From assembly GCA_965248635.1 (NCBI GenBank), contig OZ252114.1, positions 2,666,001-2,730,000 of the forward strand: 64,000 nucleotides of DNA. The letters are read 5' to 3'. Within the stretch, counting starts at the first letter, position 1. Each line of letters opens with the position of its first letter. The translations under genes were made by a program, and so were the position numbers. Shown piece after piece: positions 54,363 to 62,650 of the stretch. The stretch is from CBDAPI01 sp965248635. GTDB taxonomy: Bacteria; Acidobacteriota; UBA6911; RPQK01; CBDAPI01. The notes beneath the pieces were generated by a model. It was not told the origin of the DNA. It searched no databases and saw nothing but the letters and a program-made list of their open reading frames with translations.

Positions 54363-55729
54363 GCGATTCCGGTTTCTTTGCAGGTCATCGTGTGGGCCCG
54401 GTTCATTTCGTGGGTATCGGTGGAATCGGCATGAGTGGACTGGCCCGGATCCTGGCCCAGAGCCATGTTCAAGTCTCCGGTTCCGATCAGCAGGAAGGAG
54501 AGGTGCTCGATTCCCTTCGGAGCCTTGGAGTCCGAGTTGAGATTGGCCATCGAGAAGAGAACCTCCCAGAGGCAGGCCTGCTGGTCGTCTCGAGTGCGAT
54601 TTCCGGGGAGAACGTAGAACTCGAAGCCGCACGGGGAAGGGGGCTTCAGATTCTTCACCGCTCCGAAATGCTGGCCGAGCTCCTGCGTTACAGGGTGGGA
54701 ATCGCTGTTTCGGGAACCCATGGGAAGACAACCACCTCTGCCATGATTGCCACCCTCCTGAAGGAGGTCGGACTCGACCCTACTGCCATCGTGGGAGCGC
54801 GCCTGAGCAATCTCGGGACCAACGCAGTGTTGGGCTTCGGGCCCCATCTGGTGTGTGAGGCCGACGAGAGTGATCGAAGCTTTCTGAGAGTGCCGGCCGT
54901 TCTCAAGATTGTGACCAACATTGACGCGGACCACATGGACGTTTATCGGGATCGGGAAGATCTGGAGAACGCTTTTCTGGAGTTCATGAACTCGGTTCCA
55001 TTCTACGGTCTTGTCATCGCCTGCCGGGACGATCCCGGGCTCCGGGATCTGACCAAAAAAGTTCACCGTCGAGTGTTAACTTACGGCCTGGATGAAGACG
55101 CCGACGTGTCGGCGAAACACTTGGAAAATAAGGCTTTCGGTACGGCCTTCACATGTTTCCACAGAGGACGGAAACTGGGCAGAGCGGAGCTTCATGTTCC
55201 CGGTCGCCACAACGTCCAGAATGCTCTGGCGGCAGTTGCCACCGGCTTACGGTTGGAAGTCCCTTTTGAGAAGGTGGCCGAGGCCTTGGCCTGCTTTCAG
55301 GGGACCGAAAGGCGCCAGCAGTTCAAAGGTGAACGAGACGGAGTCGCCGTAATCGATGACTATGCGCATCACCCAACCGAGATCCGGGCCACGCTGGACG
55401 GTCTGGGAGAATTTGGTCAAAGGACCGTCGTCGTGTACCAGCCCCACCGATACACCCGGACGGAATACTTGATGGACCGGATGGGGAATTGCTTCGAAGC
55501 TGCCGACCGACTCTTCGTCATGGAAATCTACGCTGCCGGAGAAGAGCCGATTCCCGGAGTCGATTCCCGGGAGTTGGTCGATCGGATTCGCAGGAGCCGT
55601 GAGGTCACATTCGTCGAAGAACCAACCGCCATGGTCCGCATCCTGGAGCAGGAGACGAAGCCAGGCGATCTGGTCGTGACGATGGGCGCAGGAGACGTCT
55701 GGAAGGTGGGGGAAGAGTTTCTTGGCTAA
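54359..55729 (+). CDS. murC: UDP-MurNAc:L-alanine ligase
   Basis: From ATG 54359 the protein is 456 residues, overlapping the murG stop by four bases. VHFVGIGGIGMSGLARIL is the N-terminal nucleotide fold. IAVSGTHGKTTTSAMIATLL is the ATP site. CEADESDRSFL, NIDADHMDVY and VIDDYAHHPTEIRATLDG are MurC signatures. It adds the first L-Ala to UDP-MurNAc. In many clusters murC is followed by murB and ddl; here ftsQ comes directly, overlapping by 8 nt. Confidence 0.95.
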   Translation: MSDSGFFAGHRVGPVHFVGIGGIGMSGLARILAQSHVQVSGSDQQEGEVLDSLRSLGVRVEIGHREENLPEAGLLVVSSAISGENVELEAARGRGLQILHRSEMLAELLRYRVGIAVSGTHGKTTTSAMIATLLKEVGLDPTAIVGARLSNLGTNAVLGFGPHLVCEADESDRSFLRVPAVLKIVTNIDADHMDVYRDREDLENAFLEFMNSVPFYGLVIACRDDPGLRDLTKKVHRRVLTYGLDEDADVSAKHLENKAFGTAFTCFHRGRKLGRAELHVPGRHNVQNALAAVATGLRLEVPFEKVAEALACFQGTERRQQFKGERDGVAVIDDYAHHPTEIRATLDGLGEFGQRTVVVYQPHRYTRTEYLMDRMGNCFEAADRLFVMEIYAAGEEPIPGVDSRELVDRIRRSREVTFVEEPTAMVRILEQETKPGDLVVTMGAGDVWKVGEEFLG

Positions 55730-56561
55730 GAAGACGACCAGGCACCGCAATCGTGAAAATCTGAAGAGGGTGGCTCGCTCGACTGCCCGTATTGCTCTGG
55801 TTGTCGCCCTGGTCTCAAGCATCCTCTACGGAGTGCTCCTGTTTAACAATCTGACCACGTCCGCCCGGACCTTTCATTTGCAGAGGGTGACCTTTCAGGG
55901 GCTAGAACATGCCGACGAAGATCGCCTTCAACAACTTGTGCAACCCCTAGTCTCCACCAATGTTCTGACCGTGAGGCTCTCAGAAGTGCGCAAACGGGTT
56001 GAAGCGGAGGCCTGGGTCCGGTCAGCCGTGGTTCGAAGAAGGCTGCCGAATCAGCTGGAGGTTTATGTTCAGGAGCGGACTCCCGAAGCCGTGGCGACCA
56101 TCGACGGCGAACTGACAATCGTCGATCCGGAAGGTGTTGCTCTAGCGCCCTTCGGGCCCGGATTTCAGCACCTGGACAGGCCCATCGTGAAAGGCCTGCT
56201 GAGCCCGGCCGTCGAGGGAGCTCGGGCCTCGAACAGCCGGCGTATGCAGGTATATCTTCGCATCCTCGATGAATTGGAGGCGGGGGATCAGGACTACACA
56301 GCAACTATTTCCGAGATAGACGTCGGCGACGTCCGCCGGGTCAAGGTGATCCCCTCTCGGGAACCAGTTCCGGTGCTCCTGGGTGAAGGCGATTTCCTGC
56401 AGCGGTACGAGACCTTCATCTCCCGGATGGACCTGGTCCAGGAAGTGAAGAACAAGCACGGGAGAATCGACTGGATCGATGTGACGTTCGACAATCGAAT
56501 CATCATCCACACTCCAAGAGGGAAGGATCAATCCACGGTGGAAGCTCTGGGTTCGGATTAG
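55722..56561 (+). CDS. ftsQ: divisome protein FtsQ
   Basis: The protein has 279 residues: a basic cytoplasmic tail, one membrane helix (ARIALVVALVSSILYGVLLF), a POTRA domain (FHLQRVTFQGLEHADEDRLQQLV) and the FtsQ beta domain (PNQLEVYVQERTPEAVATIDGE). It recruits FtsL/FtsB to the septum. Translation starts at TTG 55722 with GGGGGAAGAG upstream, inside the end of murC. ftsA follows after 13 nt. Confidence 0.9.
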   Translation: MAKKTTRHRNRENLKRVARSTARIALVVALVSSILYGVLLFNNLTTSARTFHLQRVTFQGLEHADEDRLQQLVQPLVSTNVLTVRLSEVRKRVEAEAWVRSAVVRRRLPNQLEVYVQERTPEAVATIDGELTIVDPEGVALAPFGPGFQHLDRPIVKGLLSPAVEGARASNSRRMQVYLRILDELEAGDQDYTATISEIDVGDVRRVKVIPSREPVPVLLGEGDFLQRYETFISRMDLVQEVKNKHGRIDWIDVTFDNRIIIHTPRGKDQSTVEALGSD

Positions 56562-56574
56562 GTTACGTATCGCT

Positions 56575-57816
56575 ATGGGCAGAAAGAACCGACTGATTGC
56601 CGGAATTGATATCGGGTCCACCAAGATCTGCGCAGTGGTAGCTGCAACCGACGGGCCCAGGTTGCGAGTACTGGGCTCAGGAACCGTACCCTCAGCAGGT
56701 CTGCGCAAGGGAATTGTCATCAATCTGTCAGAGACCATCGACTGCATTCGAGCAGCTCTTGAATTGGCCGAAGAGCGGTCCAAGACGGTTGTGGAATCCG
56801 CCTATGTCAGCCTTGGAAGCGCCTATCTACGGGGAGTGAATCGATCCGGGACGACCGAGGTGCGGGGCCGCAATAATGAGATCACCTCCGAGGATATCCA
56901 GCGCGCCATAGCCGCCGCGCGGGATATGGAGATCGCCGCTGGGTACGAGGTGATCCACGTTCTGACCCAGCAATTCAAAGTCGACGGCGAGGACGGGATC
57001 GAGGATCCAAAGGGGATGTACGGTAGCGAACTCTCGGTCAATCTCCACCTGGTGGTGACGGCGTCGTCGGTACTTCAAAACATCGTCAATGCTGTCAACA
57101 AGGCGGGCGTAGCGGCCGACGGCGTCGTCATGCAACAGCTTGCCTCTGCCGAATCGATCCTGAGCAACGACGAGAAGGAACTGGGAGCCTTTCTGGTAGA
57201 CATCGGGGGCGGCACCACGGATCTGGCTGTCTACAGCCAGGGTGCCATCTGGCACTCGGAGGTCATTCCCCTGGGCGGAAACCTGATCACTAAGGACATT
57301 GCTATCGGAACGAAAGCCCCAATTGCCGAGGCGGAACAGGTGAAAAAGGCGGTGGGAAGTGTCTTCCCGGAAAGCGTTCCCGTCGAGGAAGTTGTGGAGA
57401 TAACAGAGGTTGGCTCGGGTCGCGAGAAGACCATACAGCGGCAGCTGGTTTGCCGGATCATTCAGGCACGCTGTGACGAGCTCCTGAATTGGGTGGCCAG
57501 GATCACGCAGGCTGTAGGGGTGAACAACGAGCTTGCAACCGGGGTGGTGCTGACGGGTGGCGGAGCCATGCTGGACGGCTTTCGGGACCGAGCCGAGAAG
57601 ATCCTCAGAATGCCGGTGCGAATCGGATATCCGGTGAACCTGGTGGGGCCGGATCACGAGATCTATCACCCCGCCTTCTGCACGGCCCTCGGTCTTCTTC
57701 GCTACGCACATGAGCTGAGAAGAGAGGTTCCCGCGGCCCGGGCGAAACCGGTCTACGGTCGGTCCAAGGCAAGAACACATCGAATGAAGAGATGGCTCCT
57801 GGAGACAATCTCATGA
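56575..57816 (+). CDS. ftsA: divisome actin-like protein FtsA
   Basis: This 413-residue actin-fold ATPase tethers FtsZ to the membrane. LIAGIDIGSTKICAVVA is phosphate loop 1, GAFLVDIGGGTTDLAVYSQG is phosphate loop 2, and VVLTGGGAMLDGFRDRAEKI is the adenosine motif. The C-terminal MKRWLLETIS is a fitting amphipathic membrane-targeting helix after a basic linker. It lies between ftsQ and ftsZ as expected. Confidence 0.95.
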   Translation: MGRKNRLIAGIDIGSTKICAVVAATDGPRLRVLGSGTVPSAGLRKGIVINLSETIDCIRAALELAEERSKTVVESAYVSLGSAYLRGVNRSGTTEVRGRNNEITSEDIQRAIAAARDMEIAAGYEVIHVLTQQFKVDGEDGIEDPKGMYGSELSVNLHLVVTASSVLQNIVNAVNKAGVAADGVVMQQLASAESILSNDEKELGAFLVDIGGGTTDLAVYSQGAIWHSEVIPLGGNLITKDIAIGTKAPIAEAEQVKKAVGSVFPESVPVEEVVEITEVGSGREKTIQRQLVCRIIQARCDELLNWVARITQAVGVNNELATGVVLTGGGAMLDGFRDRAEKILRMPVRIGYPVNLVGPDHEIYHPAFCTALGLLRYAHELRREVPAARAKPVYGRSKARTHRMKRWLLETIS

Positions 57817-57866
57817 GCTGTCGCAACTGAAAGAAACCATATGGCAACCTGCTTAAGGAGAGACCT

Positions 57867-59033
57867 GTGAGTCGACTGAGCTTCGATAAAAAAACGATCA
57901 AGCTGGCCTTCGAAGAAGGTCCCCTCAACGGCGCACGTATCAAGGTGATCGGAATCGGCGGAGGGGGATGCAATGCCGTGAATCGGATGATTGAGGCCGG
58001 CATTGAAGGCGTCGAATTTATCGCGGCGAATACCGACATGCAGGCTCTTCGTCTGTGTCATGCCCCGATGAGAGTCCAGCTCGGTACCAAGTTGACTAAG
58101 GGTCTGGGGGCGGGGGCGAATCCCGATATCGGTCGACAGGCCGCCCTCGAGGACACGGAGAAGATCATCGAGCTCCTGGAGGGCGCGGACATGGTCTTCG
58201 TGACCGTAGGACTCGGCGGCGGCACGGGAGGAGGGGGTGCTCCCATAGCGGCCAGTTTGGCTACCGAGCTCGGCGCGCTGACCGTAGCGGTTGTCACCAA
58301 GCCCTTCGAGTTCGAAGGCAAGAAAAGGCGTCTGTATGCGGACCGCGCTCTGGAGGAGCTGAAGGAAAGTGCGGACACCGTGATCACGATTCCGAATCAG
58401 CGCCTTCTGGAGACGGTTCCAGAAGGCACTTCACTGGCCGACGCTTTCAAGTTTGCGGACGACGTCCTGCGCCAGGCCGTGCAGGGGATCAGTGATCTCA
58501 TCACGGTTCCCGGTGTCATCAACCTGGACTTCGCAGATGTCAGGACCATCATGACCGACATGGGGATGGCACTGATGGGAACCGGGGTTGGTTCGGGTGA
58601 AGACCGGGCTGCGCAGGCAGCCAGGAATGCCATTTCCAGCCCCCTTCTCGAGGACACGACCATCCAGGGTGCTCAGGGCGTCCTGATCAACGTGACCGGC
58701 AGCCAGTCCATCACGCTGCACGAGGTGAGTGAGGCAAGCCGCATCATCCAGGAGTCAGCTCATCCGGATGCCAACATCATTTTCGGATCCGTTCTTGACG
58801 AGGAGATTGAAGACAAGATCAAAATCACAGTGATCGCGACCGGTTTCGATCACTTCGGGTTCGAGAAATCCCGTCCGGAAGAGAGTTTCGACCAGGTTGA
58901 GCCTGTTCCAGGCAATTTCGGATCGCCGACCGAATCACCAGCCCGACGCTTTGAGGTTTCCGAGCACGGGGGCCCTGATCAGGAAAGGGACCTGGAGGTC
59001 CCAGCCTACTACCGCAATCGACTCAGTCCCTAG
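57867..59033 (+). CDS. ftsZ: cell division GTPase FtsZ with unusual signature loop
   Basis: This 388-residue tubulin homologue forms the Z ring. KVIGIGGGGCNAVNRMI and NTDMQALRLC are the N-terminal nucleotide motifs, and NLDFADVRTIM lies in the T7 region. The tubulin signature reads GLGGGTGGGGAPIAASL, where almost all FtsZ proteins have GGGTGTGAAP, so Thr and Ala are both replaced by Gly. The C-terminus ends EVPAYYRNRLSP, a conserved FtsA-binding-type peptide after a disordered linker. GTG 57867 is preceded by AAGGAG. The TAG stop codon lies at the left edge of an inverted-repeat element. Confidence 0.95.
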   Translation: MSRLSFDKKTIKLAFEEGPLNGARIKVIGIGGGGCNAVNRMIEAGIEGVEFIAANTDMQALRLCHAPMRVQLGTKLTKGLGAGANPDIGRQAALEDTEKIIELLEGADMVFVTVGLGGGTGGGGAPIAASLATELGALTVAVVTKPFEFEGKKRRLYADRALEELKESADTVITIPNQRLLETVPEGTSLADAFKFADDVLRQAVQGISDLITVPGVINLDFADVRTIMTDMGMALMGTGVGSGEDRAAQAARNAISSPLLEDTTIQGAQGVLINVTGSQSITLHEVSEASRIIQESAHPDANIIFGSVLDEEIEDKIKITVIATGFDHFGFEKSRPEESFDQVEPVPGNFGSPTESPARRFEVSEHGGPDQERDLEVPAYYRNRLSP

Positions 59034-59193
59034 TGCACTGTCCGGAAAGTTCACGCCGCTACTTCGGGCGTCTTTTCGCCGACAGCTTTGTTGCGCTACC
59101 TCGAAAGGCTCCCGGCATTCCTGCGTCGCGCGCCTCACTGACGACGAAAATCCATCCCGAATTAACGCCGCGAACTTCCCGGACAGTACACTA
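59031..59193. mobile_element. MITE-like element with TA flanks, 159 bp
   Basis: GTGCACTGTCCGGAAAGTTC (59033-59052) and GAACTTCCCGGACAGTACAC (59172-59191) form terminal inverted repeats matching at 18 of 20 bases. They are flanked directly by TA on both sides (59031-59032 and 59192-59193), as expected for IS630/Tc1-mariner-type insertion. The interior has no gene. The ftsZ stop codon TAG uses the left TA plus the first base of the element. Confidence 0.7.
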
Positions 59194-59226
59194 GCAGCCC
59201 GTGGGACTTTTCCCACGGACTGCTAG
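59191..59226. terminator. hairpin after ftsZ and the MITE
   Basis: CTAGCAGCCCGTGGGA (59191-59206) pairs with TCCCACGGACTGCTAG (59211-59226) with one mismatch and a 4-nt loop. It lies between the ends of convergent ftsZ and the methyltransferase gene and overlaps the latter's stop codon. A sister copy lies at 28232-28263. It probably terminates the dcw transcript. Confidence 0.6.
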
Positions 59227-60251
59227 CAGCAGCTCTGGCCGGTGACGCAAAGTCGGGCCTCCACTTCGCCGGCGGGCTCGAACACCGTGAAGTAGCTGGC
59301 AAAGGGCTCAGACTTCAGTATCGAAGCCGTCTTCTCGCACACCTCTTTCGTTTCTCCCGCCGGAAAGACGTGATCCGGATCATCATCAAGATGGAATGCC
59401 GCGCCGGGGCCGTGAAACATGGCCCGCTGCCCTGTGAAATAGCAATCTCCACCGGGGTCGCCGGCAGGTTTGAAAGCCTCCACCATCACCGAATAGAGTT
59501 TCACTTGTTGGAGTGACCTGCGGTGAACCTCTGACAGCAGCTTTCCTGAGAAATAACGCTCGCTGATGTGGGGACCGTCCTGCCAGAGGTAATCGGTCAC
59601 CAGCTGGATTCCGTGAAATCCGGTCTCCTTGAGAAGTGAGTTGAGCTCCTGGTAAGACAGGACTCCAGCTACGCAGTCAGCCCAGGCCTGTTCGCTCTTG
59701 CGCAGGATTTCTGGAATCGGGGCCCAGGAAACGACGTCCGAAAAAGACAGCTTCTTGCCGGGCTTGAGTACGCGGTACATCTCACGATAGGCCGTGGACT
59801 TATCGACCGCCAGATTGTTCACGCAATTCGAGAAAATGACGTCCACCGTTTCTGCCGGAAGCGGAATCTTAACGTCAAATTGTCCGCTTAAGAATTGGAT
59901 GTTGTCATAACCGAGGCCGTCCGCCGCCGTGACTTGAAAAGCTCGGGCTTTCTTCAGCATTTCTGAGTTCATGTCCAGCCCGTAGACCCGGCCGGCCGGT
60001 CCGACCTTCCTGGCGGCAATGAAGCAGTCCCGTCCCAGACCGGGGCCCAAATCGAGAACCGTCAGCCCTTGGCCCAGAGACCGCAGCTCGGCGGGAACAC
60101 CGCACCCATAGTTTCGCTCGAGTACTTCTTCGGGCAGGTGGGCCAGATCCGATTCGCTGAAAAACTCTCGGTAATCGACCGCGCAGCACAGTGCCGGATC
60201 AGTCGCTTCAGCCGCCCTGGAGTATGTATTTCGGATGGTTTCTTTTGCCAT
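59223..60251 (-). CDS. ArsM-like SAM methyltransferase with C-terminal extension
   Basis: From ATG 60251 the protein is 342 residues. A class I SAM methyltransferase core is clear (TVLDLGPGLGRDCFIAARKV, GRVYGLDMNSEML). Cys residues sit where arsenite methyltransferases bind As(III): ALCCAVDY and YGCG at the N-terminus, FSNCVNNL in the core and WADCVAGVL later. After ~230 a second domain (GQRAMFHGPGAAFHLDDDPDHVF) ends in GQSCC. The layout matches ArsM-type enzymes of the longer, possibly arsenosugar-associated group. Methylation of another substrate cannot be excluded. No ars regulator or pump is nearby. Confidence 0.7.
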   Translation of the reverse strand: MAKETIRNTYSRAAEATDPALCCAVDYREFFSESDLAHLPEEVLERNYGCGVPAELRSLGQGLTVLDLGPGLGRDCFIAARKVGPAGRVYGLDMNSEMLKKARAFQVTAADGLGYDNIQFLSGQFDVKIPLPAETVDVIFSNCVNNLAVDKSTAYREMYRVLKPGKKLSFSDVVSWAPIPEILRKSEQAWADCVAGVLSYQELNSLLKETGFHGIQLVTDYLWQDGPHISERYFSGKLLSEVHRRSLQQVKLYSVMVEAFKPAGDPGGDCYFTGQRAMFHGPGAAFHLDDDPDHVFPAGETKEVCEKTASILKSEPFASYFTVFEPAGEVEARLCVTGQSCC

Positions 60252-60363
60252 TCCAGGTCCCCTTCTCCTCTTAATGACGCAGCAGGACTCAATTGGTCCC
60301 GGAAATCTTAGCATCTTCCGGGTTCTGGGATGGGCGCTCGCTGCCGCTCCCGCCCTGTTTAAA

Positions 60364-60443
60364 GTTGAAAGTTAAAAGTTGAAAGTGAAAAGTTGGGGCA
60401 TCGAATCCTTCAACTTTCAACCTTCAACCTTTAACCTTTAACC
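60364..60443. repeat. 7-nt repeat array C (GTTGAAA, inverted pair)
   Basis: Five heptamers (GTTGAAA, GTTAAAA, GTTGAAA, GTGAAAA, GTTGGGG) are followed after 12 nt by CAACTTT, CAACCTT twice, TAACCTT and a partial unit. The array fills the space between two divergent genes and ends one base before the GTG at 60445. Confidence 0.85.
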
Positions 60444-60444
60444 A

Positions 60445-60828
60445 GTGAGCATAGCCGAATTCGACTGGAAGCTGAAAGGTGGATACGGAGAACTCGTTCG
60501 GGGAGGGGAGATCGAAGCTCGACTTGCTGGAAGAACGGCGAAACTGATTGCCGGTCTTTCACCTGGAGGAGCGGTGCGACGGACTCGACCTGTTGATCTG
60601 AGCTTTGTCCTGAGACGACCATGGAAAGCGGAGTTGCCCGGACGGGGTGTCCTGCGGCTTGATCCGCAGGCCAGCCTGACGGCCCGAATTCTGTTCTCGC
60701 ACAATGCCTTTCTAGTAACTTCCGGGTACCCGAGGGGCACTTCGCGATTCAGTGGACGGTGCGAGGGGCCGTGGAAGTGGAGGCAGCAGTCCGGCGTCTG
60801 GCAAGAGTCGAAGTCGGAACCAGGTTGA
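60445..60828 (+). pseudogene. unrecognised gene, N-terminal part (frameshifted)
   Basis: GTG 60445 opens a frame (MSIAEFDWKLKGGYGELVRG, GGAVRRTRPVDLSFVLRRPWK) that stays sensible to SHNAF at about 60711. The natural continuation is then in another frame (SSNFRVPEGHFAIQWTVRGA) up to 61169. One T missing from the TTT run at 60709-60711 would join them into a protein of ~241 residues. I do not recognise the family; the N-terminal part looks beta-rich and soluble. The residues from ~90 to 127 of this frame are out of frame. Confidence 0.5.
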
Positions 60829-61169
60829 GCAGCACCTGGGTCACGGAATTTCCGGAAGTTCGAGAGGCCATCGATCGTGATCCTGTTCAGAGTCACCTGG
60901 CTACCCGTTACCCGATTTCCGGTCGCCGATCGGTCCAGCGACGCCAGGTTGTTTCGGAATATCTGCGCGCCCGACGCTTTCTTGATCTGTTAGAGGGGTG
61001 GAAACTGGGAGATCGGGAGCGGTTGCTCCGTTTGCTGTCGGCGCGTCTCGACCTCCCGGCTTTTCTTTTTTTCAGCCTGCTTTGTCCGGATGACCTGCGG
61101 CGGGGGGCTGCTGCTTTGCAGGGAGACCTGGACTATGTCTGGGGGGACGAAACCCTGCTGTTGGAGTGA
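60712..61169 (+). pseudogene. unrecognised gene, C-terminal part (continues after frameshift)
   Basis: The second frame reads NFRVPEGHFAIQWTVRGAVE, then a helical, Arg-rich region (VQRRQVVSEYLRARRFLDLLEGW) and ends YVWGDETLLLE. An internal ATG at 60759 exists. I could not assign a function. Composition and codon use match the neighbouring genes, so the gene is probably real and expressed if the indel is an assembly error. It converges with the minus-strand gene 10 nt beyond. Confidence 0.5.
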
Positions 61170-61178
61170 GTGCCCGAT

Positions 61179-62516
61179 CTACTTCACCCCGTAGGCAACA
61201 AACAGCTCGTAGTTCTTCAAAATACGCCCCAGGAAGAAAGCACAGCCGACCAGGAACCTGTCTTTCAGTTGCGACTGGGAACGTTCGTGGGCCGCAGCGC
61301 ACGTTTTCACCAGCAGCAGATCGTAGCCCTGGCCCACACTCGCATCGTTCTTGGCGGCTAGAGTGGCCAGAGTCTGGACCAGTTCCGGGCGGCCTTCGTC
61401 CCCCATTCCCAGGATCGCCTGCGCTGTATTTGCTGAGGCGAACGGATCGCTATGACTCACCAGGCTGCGGAGAGTCTGGAAGGGATCCGTCGGACAGACA
61501 CTCTCTACCATGTCGACCACCTGGCGGGCCTGCCGGGCCTCACGGCTTTTCCGAGAAGCCTCCTGCACGAGAAGCGCAGCAACGGCCAGGCCGTGGCCTC
61601 GGTTCCCGGTCCCGGCCCTTTCTGTCCAGCCTTGACAGGCATCGGCATAGAGCAGCGCCCTCACCGGAAGCAGCCAGCGGCCGATTTGGGCGTTGTTGAG
61701 CGCCTGGACTGCCGTCAACAGGAGGGCTTCGTGAATGGAGTCAAAAGTGTTTCCCTGACTGGACAGCCGGCTCAGTGCGGCGAGAGCGGCGGACGGGTCG
61801 TCAGAGTAGAGAAGTGTCTCTTCGAAGATCTCCAGCTCTTGCTCGACCACGGCCCTGTCTCCCTCTTCCGAGATCTCGAAGGGTTCCGCCTGAACGGCCA
61901 GATCGGCCAGCCGATCCTGGCGGGGGCCCAGAACGAGAAAATGGAGCGCCGGAAAGAGGATCAGCTCGGAGTGGTCCCAGTTGAGTGACTCGGCCATTTC
62001 CCAGGCCTGGGCCAGCTGAATGAACTTCAATCCGCCGTGAGCCGTGTCGTTGAGTGCGCCGTTCAAGCTGTGAGTTCGGAAGAAGTCCCGCTCCTCGGAG
62101 TTTCCCAGGAATCCCCTGACCAGGGCGTAGCATGTCTCGAACTGGTGGTTCGAGGCAGCCTTCTCGAACTGATTCCAGCGATCTTTCAGGGGCTGGTCGG
62201 TTCCGGTCTCCTCTGAGACGCCGTTCCAGGGTCCTCGCTTTCGTGAATTGGCGATCAGCCAGGCCTGCTGGACGCAGGGCCACCAGAGACGTTCCTCAGG
62301 GAAAAGACTCAGCGTGGCTGCTGCACAGGAGAGGCCGAAGAAACTGTGTGGAACCAGATCGCCATAGTATTTCTCGTACAGTTTCACGGGCATCTCGGCG
62401 GCTACCCGGCGGATGAACTCCCGTGGCTTCCCCCACTCCTCCTGGCCCGTTTTGAACAGCTTGACGAACGCCTTCGGGTTGGAGCTCTCAAAGAGTTGGT
62501 GTAGAACCTCGTTCAT
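61179..62516 (-). CDS. conserved-looking hypothetical helical protein
   Basis: From ATG 62516 (MNEVLHQLFESSNPKAFVKL) the protein is 445 residues, soluble and mostly helical, without signal peptide or membrane segment. A start at 62567 would translate the heptamer array, so it is rejected. Repeated His positions stand out: GDLVPHSFFGLSCAAATLSL, THSLNGALNDTAHGGLKFIQ, NWDHSELILFPALHFLVLG and LLVKTCAAAHERSQ. That pattern could be a metal or cofactor site, such as in oxygenase-like helical proteins, but I recognise no named family. It stands alone between a convergent and a divergent gene. Confidence 0.65.
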   Translation of the reverse strand: MNEVLHQLFESSNPKAFVKLFKTGQEEWGKPREFIRRVAAEMPVKLYEKYYGDLVPHSFFGLSCAAATLSLFPEERLWWPCVQQAWLIANSRKRGPWNGVSEETGTDQPLKDRWNQFEKAASNHQFETCYALVRGFLGNSEERDFFRTHSLNGALNDTAHGGLKFIQLAQAWEMAESLNWDHSELILFPALHFLVLGPRQDRLADLAVQAEPFEISEEGDRAVVEQELEIFEETLLYSDDPSAALAALSRLSSQGNTFDSIHEALLLTAVQALNNAQIGRWLLPVRALLYADACQGWTERAGTGNRGHGLAVAALLVQEASRKSREARQARQVVDMVESVCPTDPFQTLRSLVSHSDPFASANTAQAILGMGDEGRPELVQTLATLAAKNDASVGQGYDLLLVKTCAAAHERSQSQLKDRFLVGCAFFLGRILKNYELFVAYGVK

Positions 62517-62532
62517 TCTTCTCTCGGTTCGG

Positions 62533-62627
62533 GTTCTAGGTTCTAGGTTCGAACCTTCAACCTTCAACCTTCAACCAATAGCTTGCAACTTTCAACCTTC
62601 AACTTGCAACCTTCAACTTGCAGCTTG
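62533..62627. repeat. 7-nt repeat array D (GTTCTAG / CCTTCAA / CAACTTG)
   Basis: GTTCTAG twice, GTTCGAA and CCTTCAA three times are followed, after an 11-nt break, by six heptamers CAACTTT, CAACCTT, CAACTTG, CAACCTT, CAACTTG and CAGCTTG. The array lies between the divergent starts of the hypothetical gene and ispG, where a promoter would be expected. Confidence 0.85.
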
Positions 62628-62650
62628 CCCTTTCGCGGTAGAATGAGAGC

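Noticed and set aside
62546..62555. GGTTCGAACC as a tRNA T-arm
   Set aside because: There is no acceptor or anticodon arm around it; it is part of heptamer array D.
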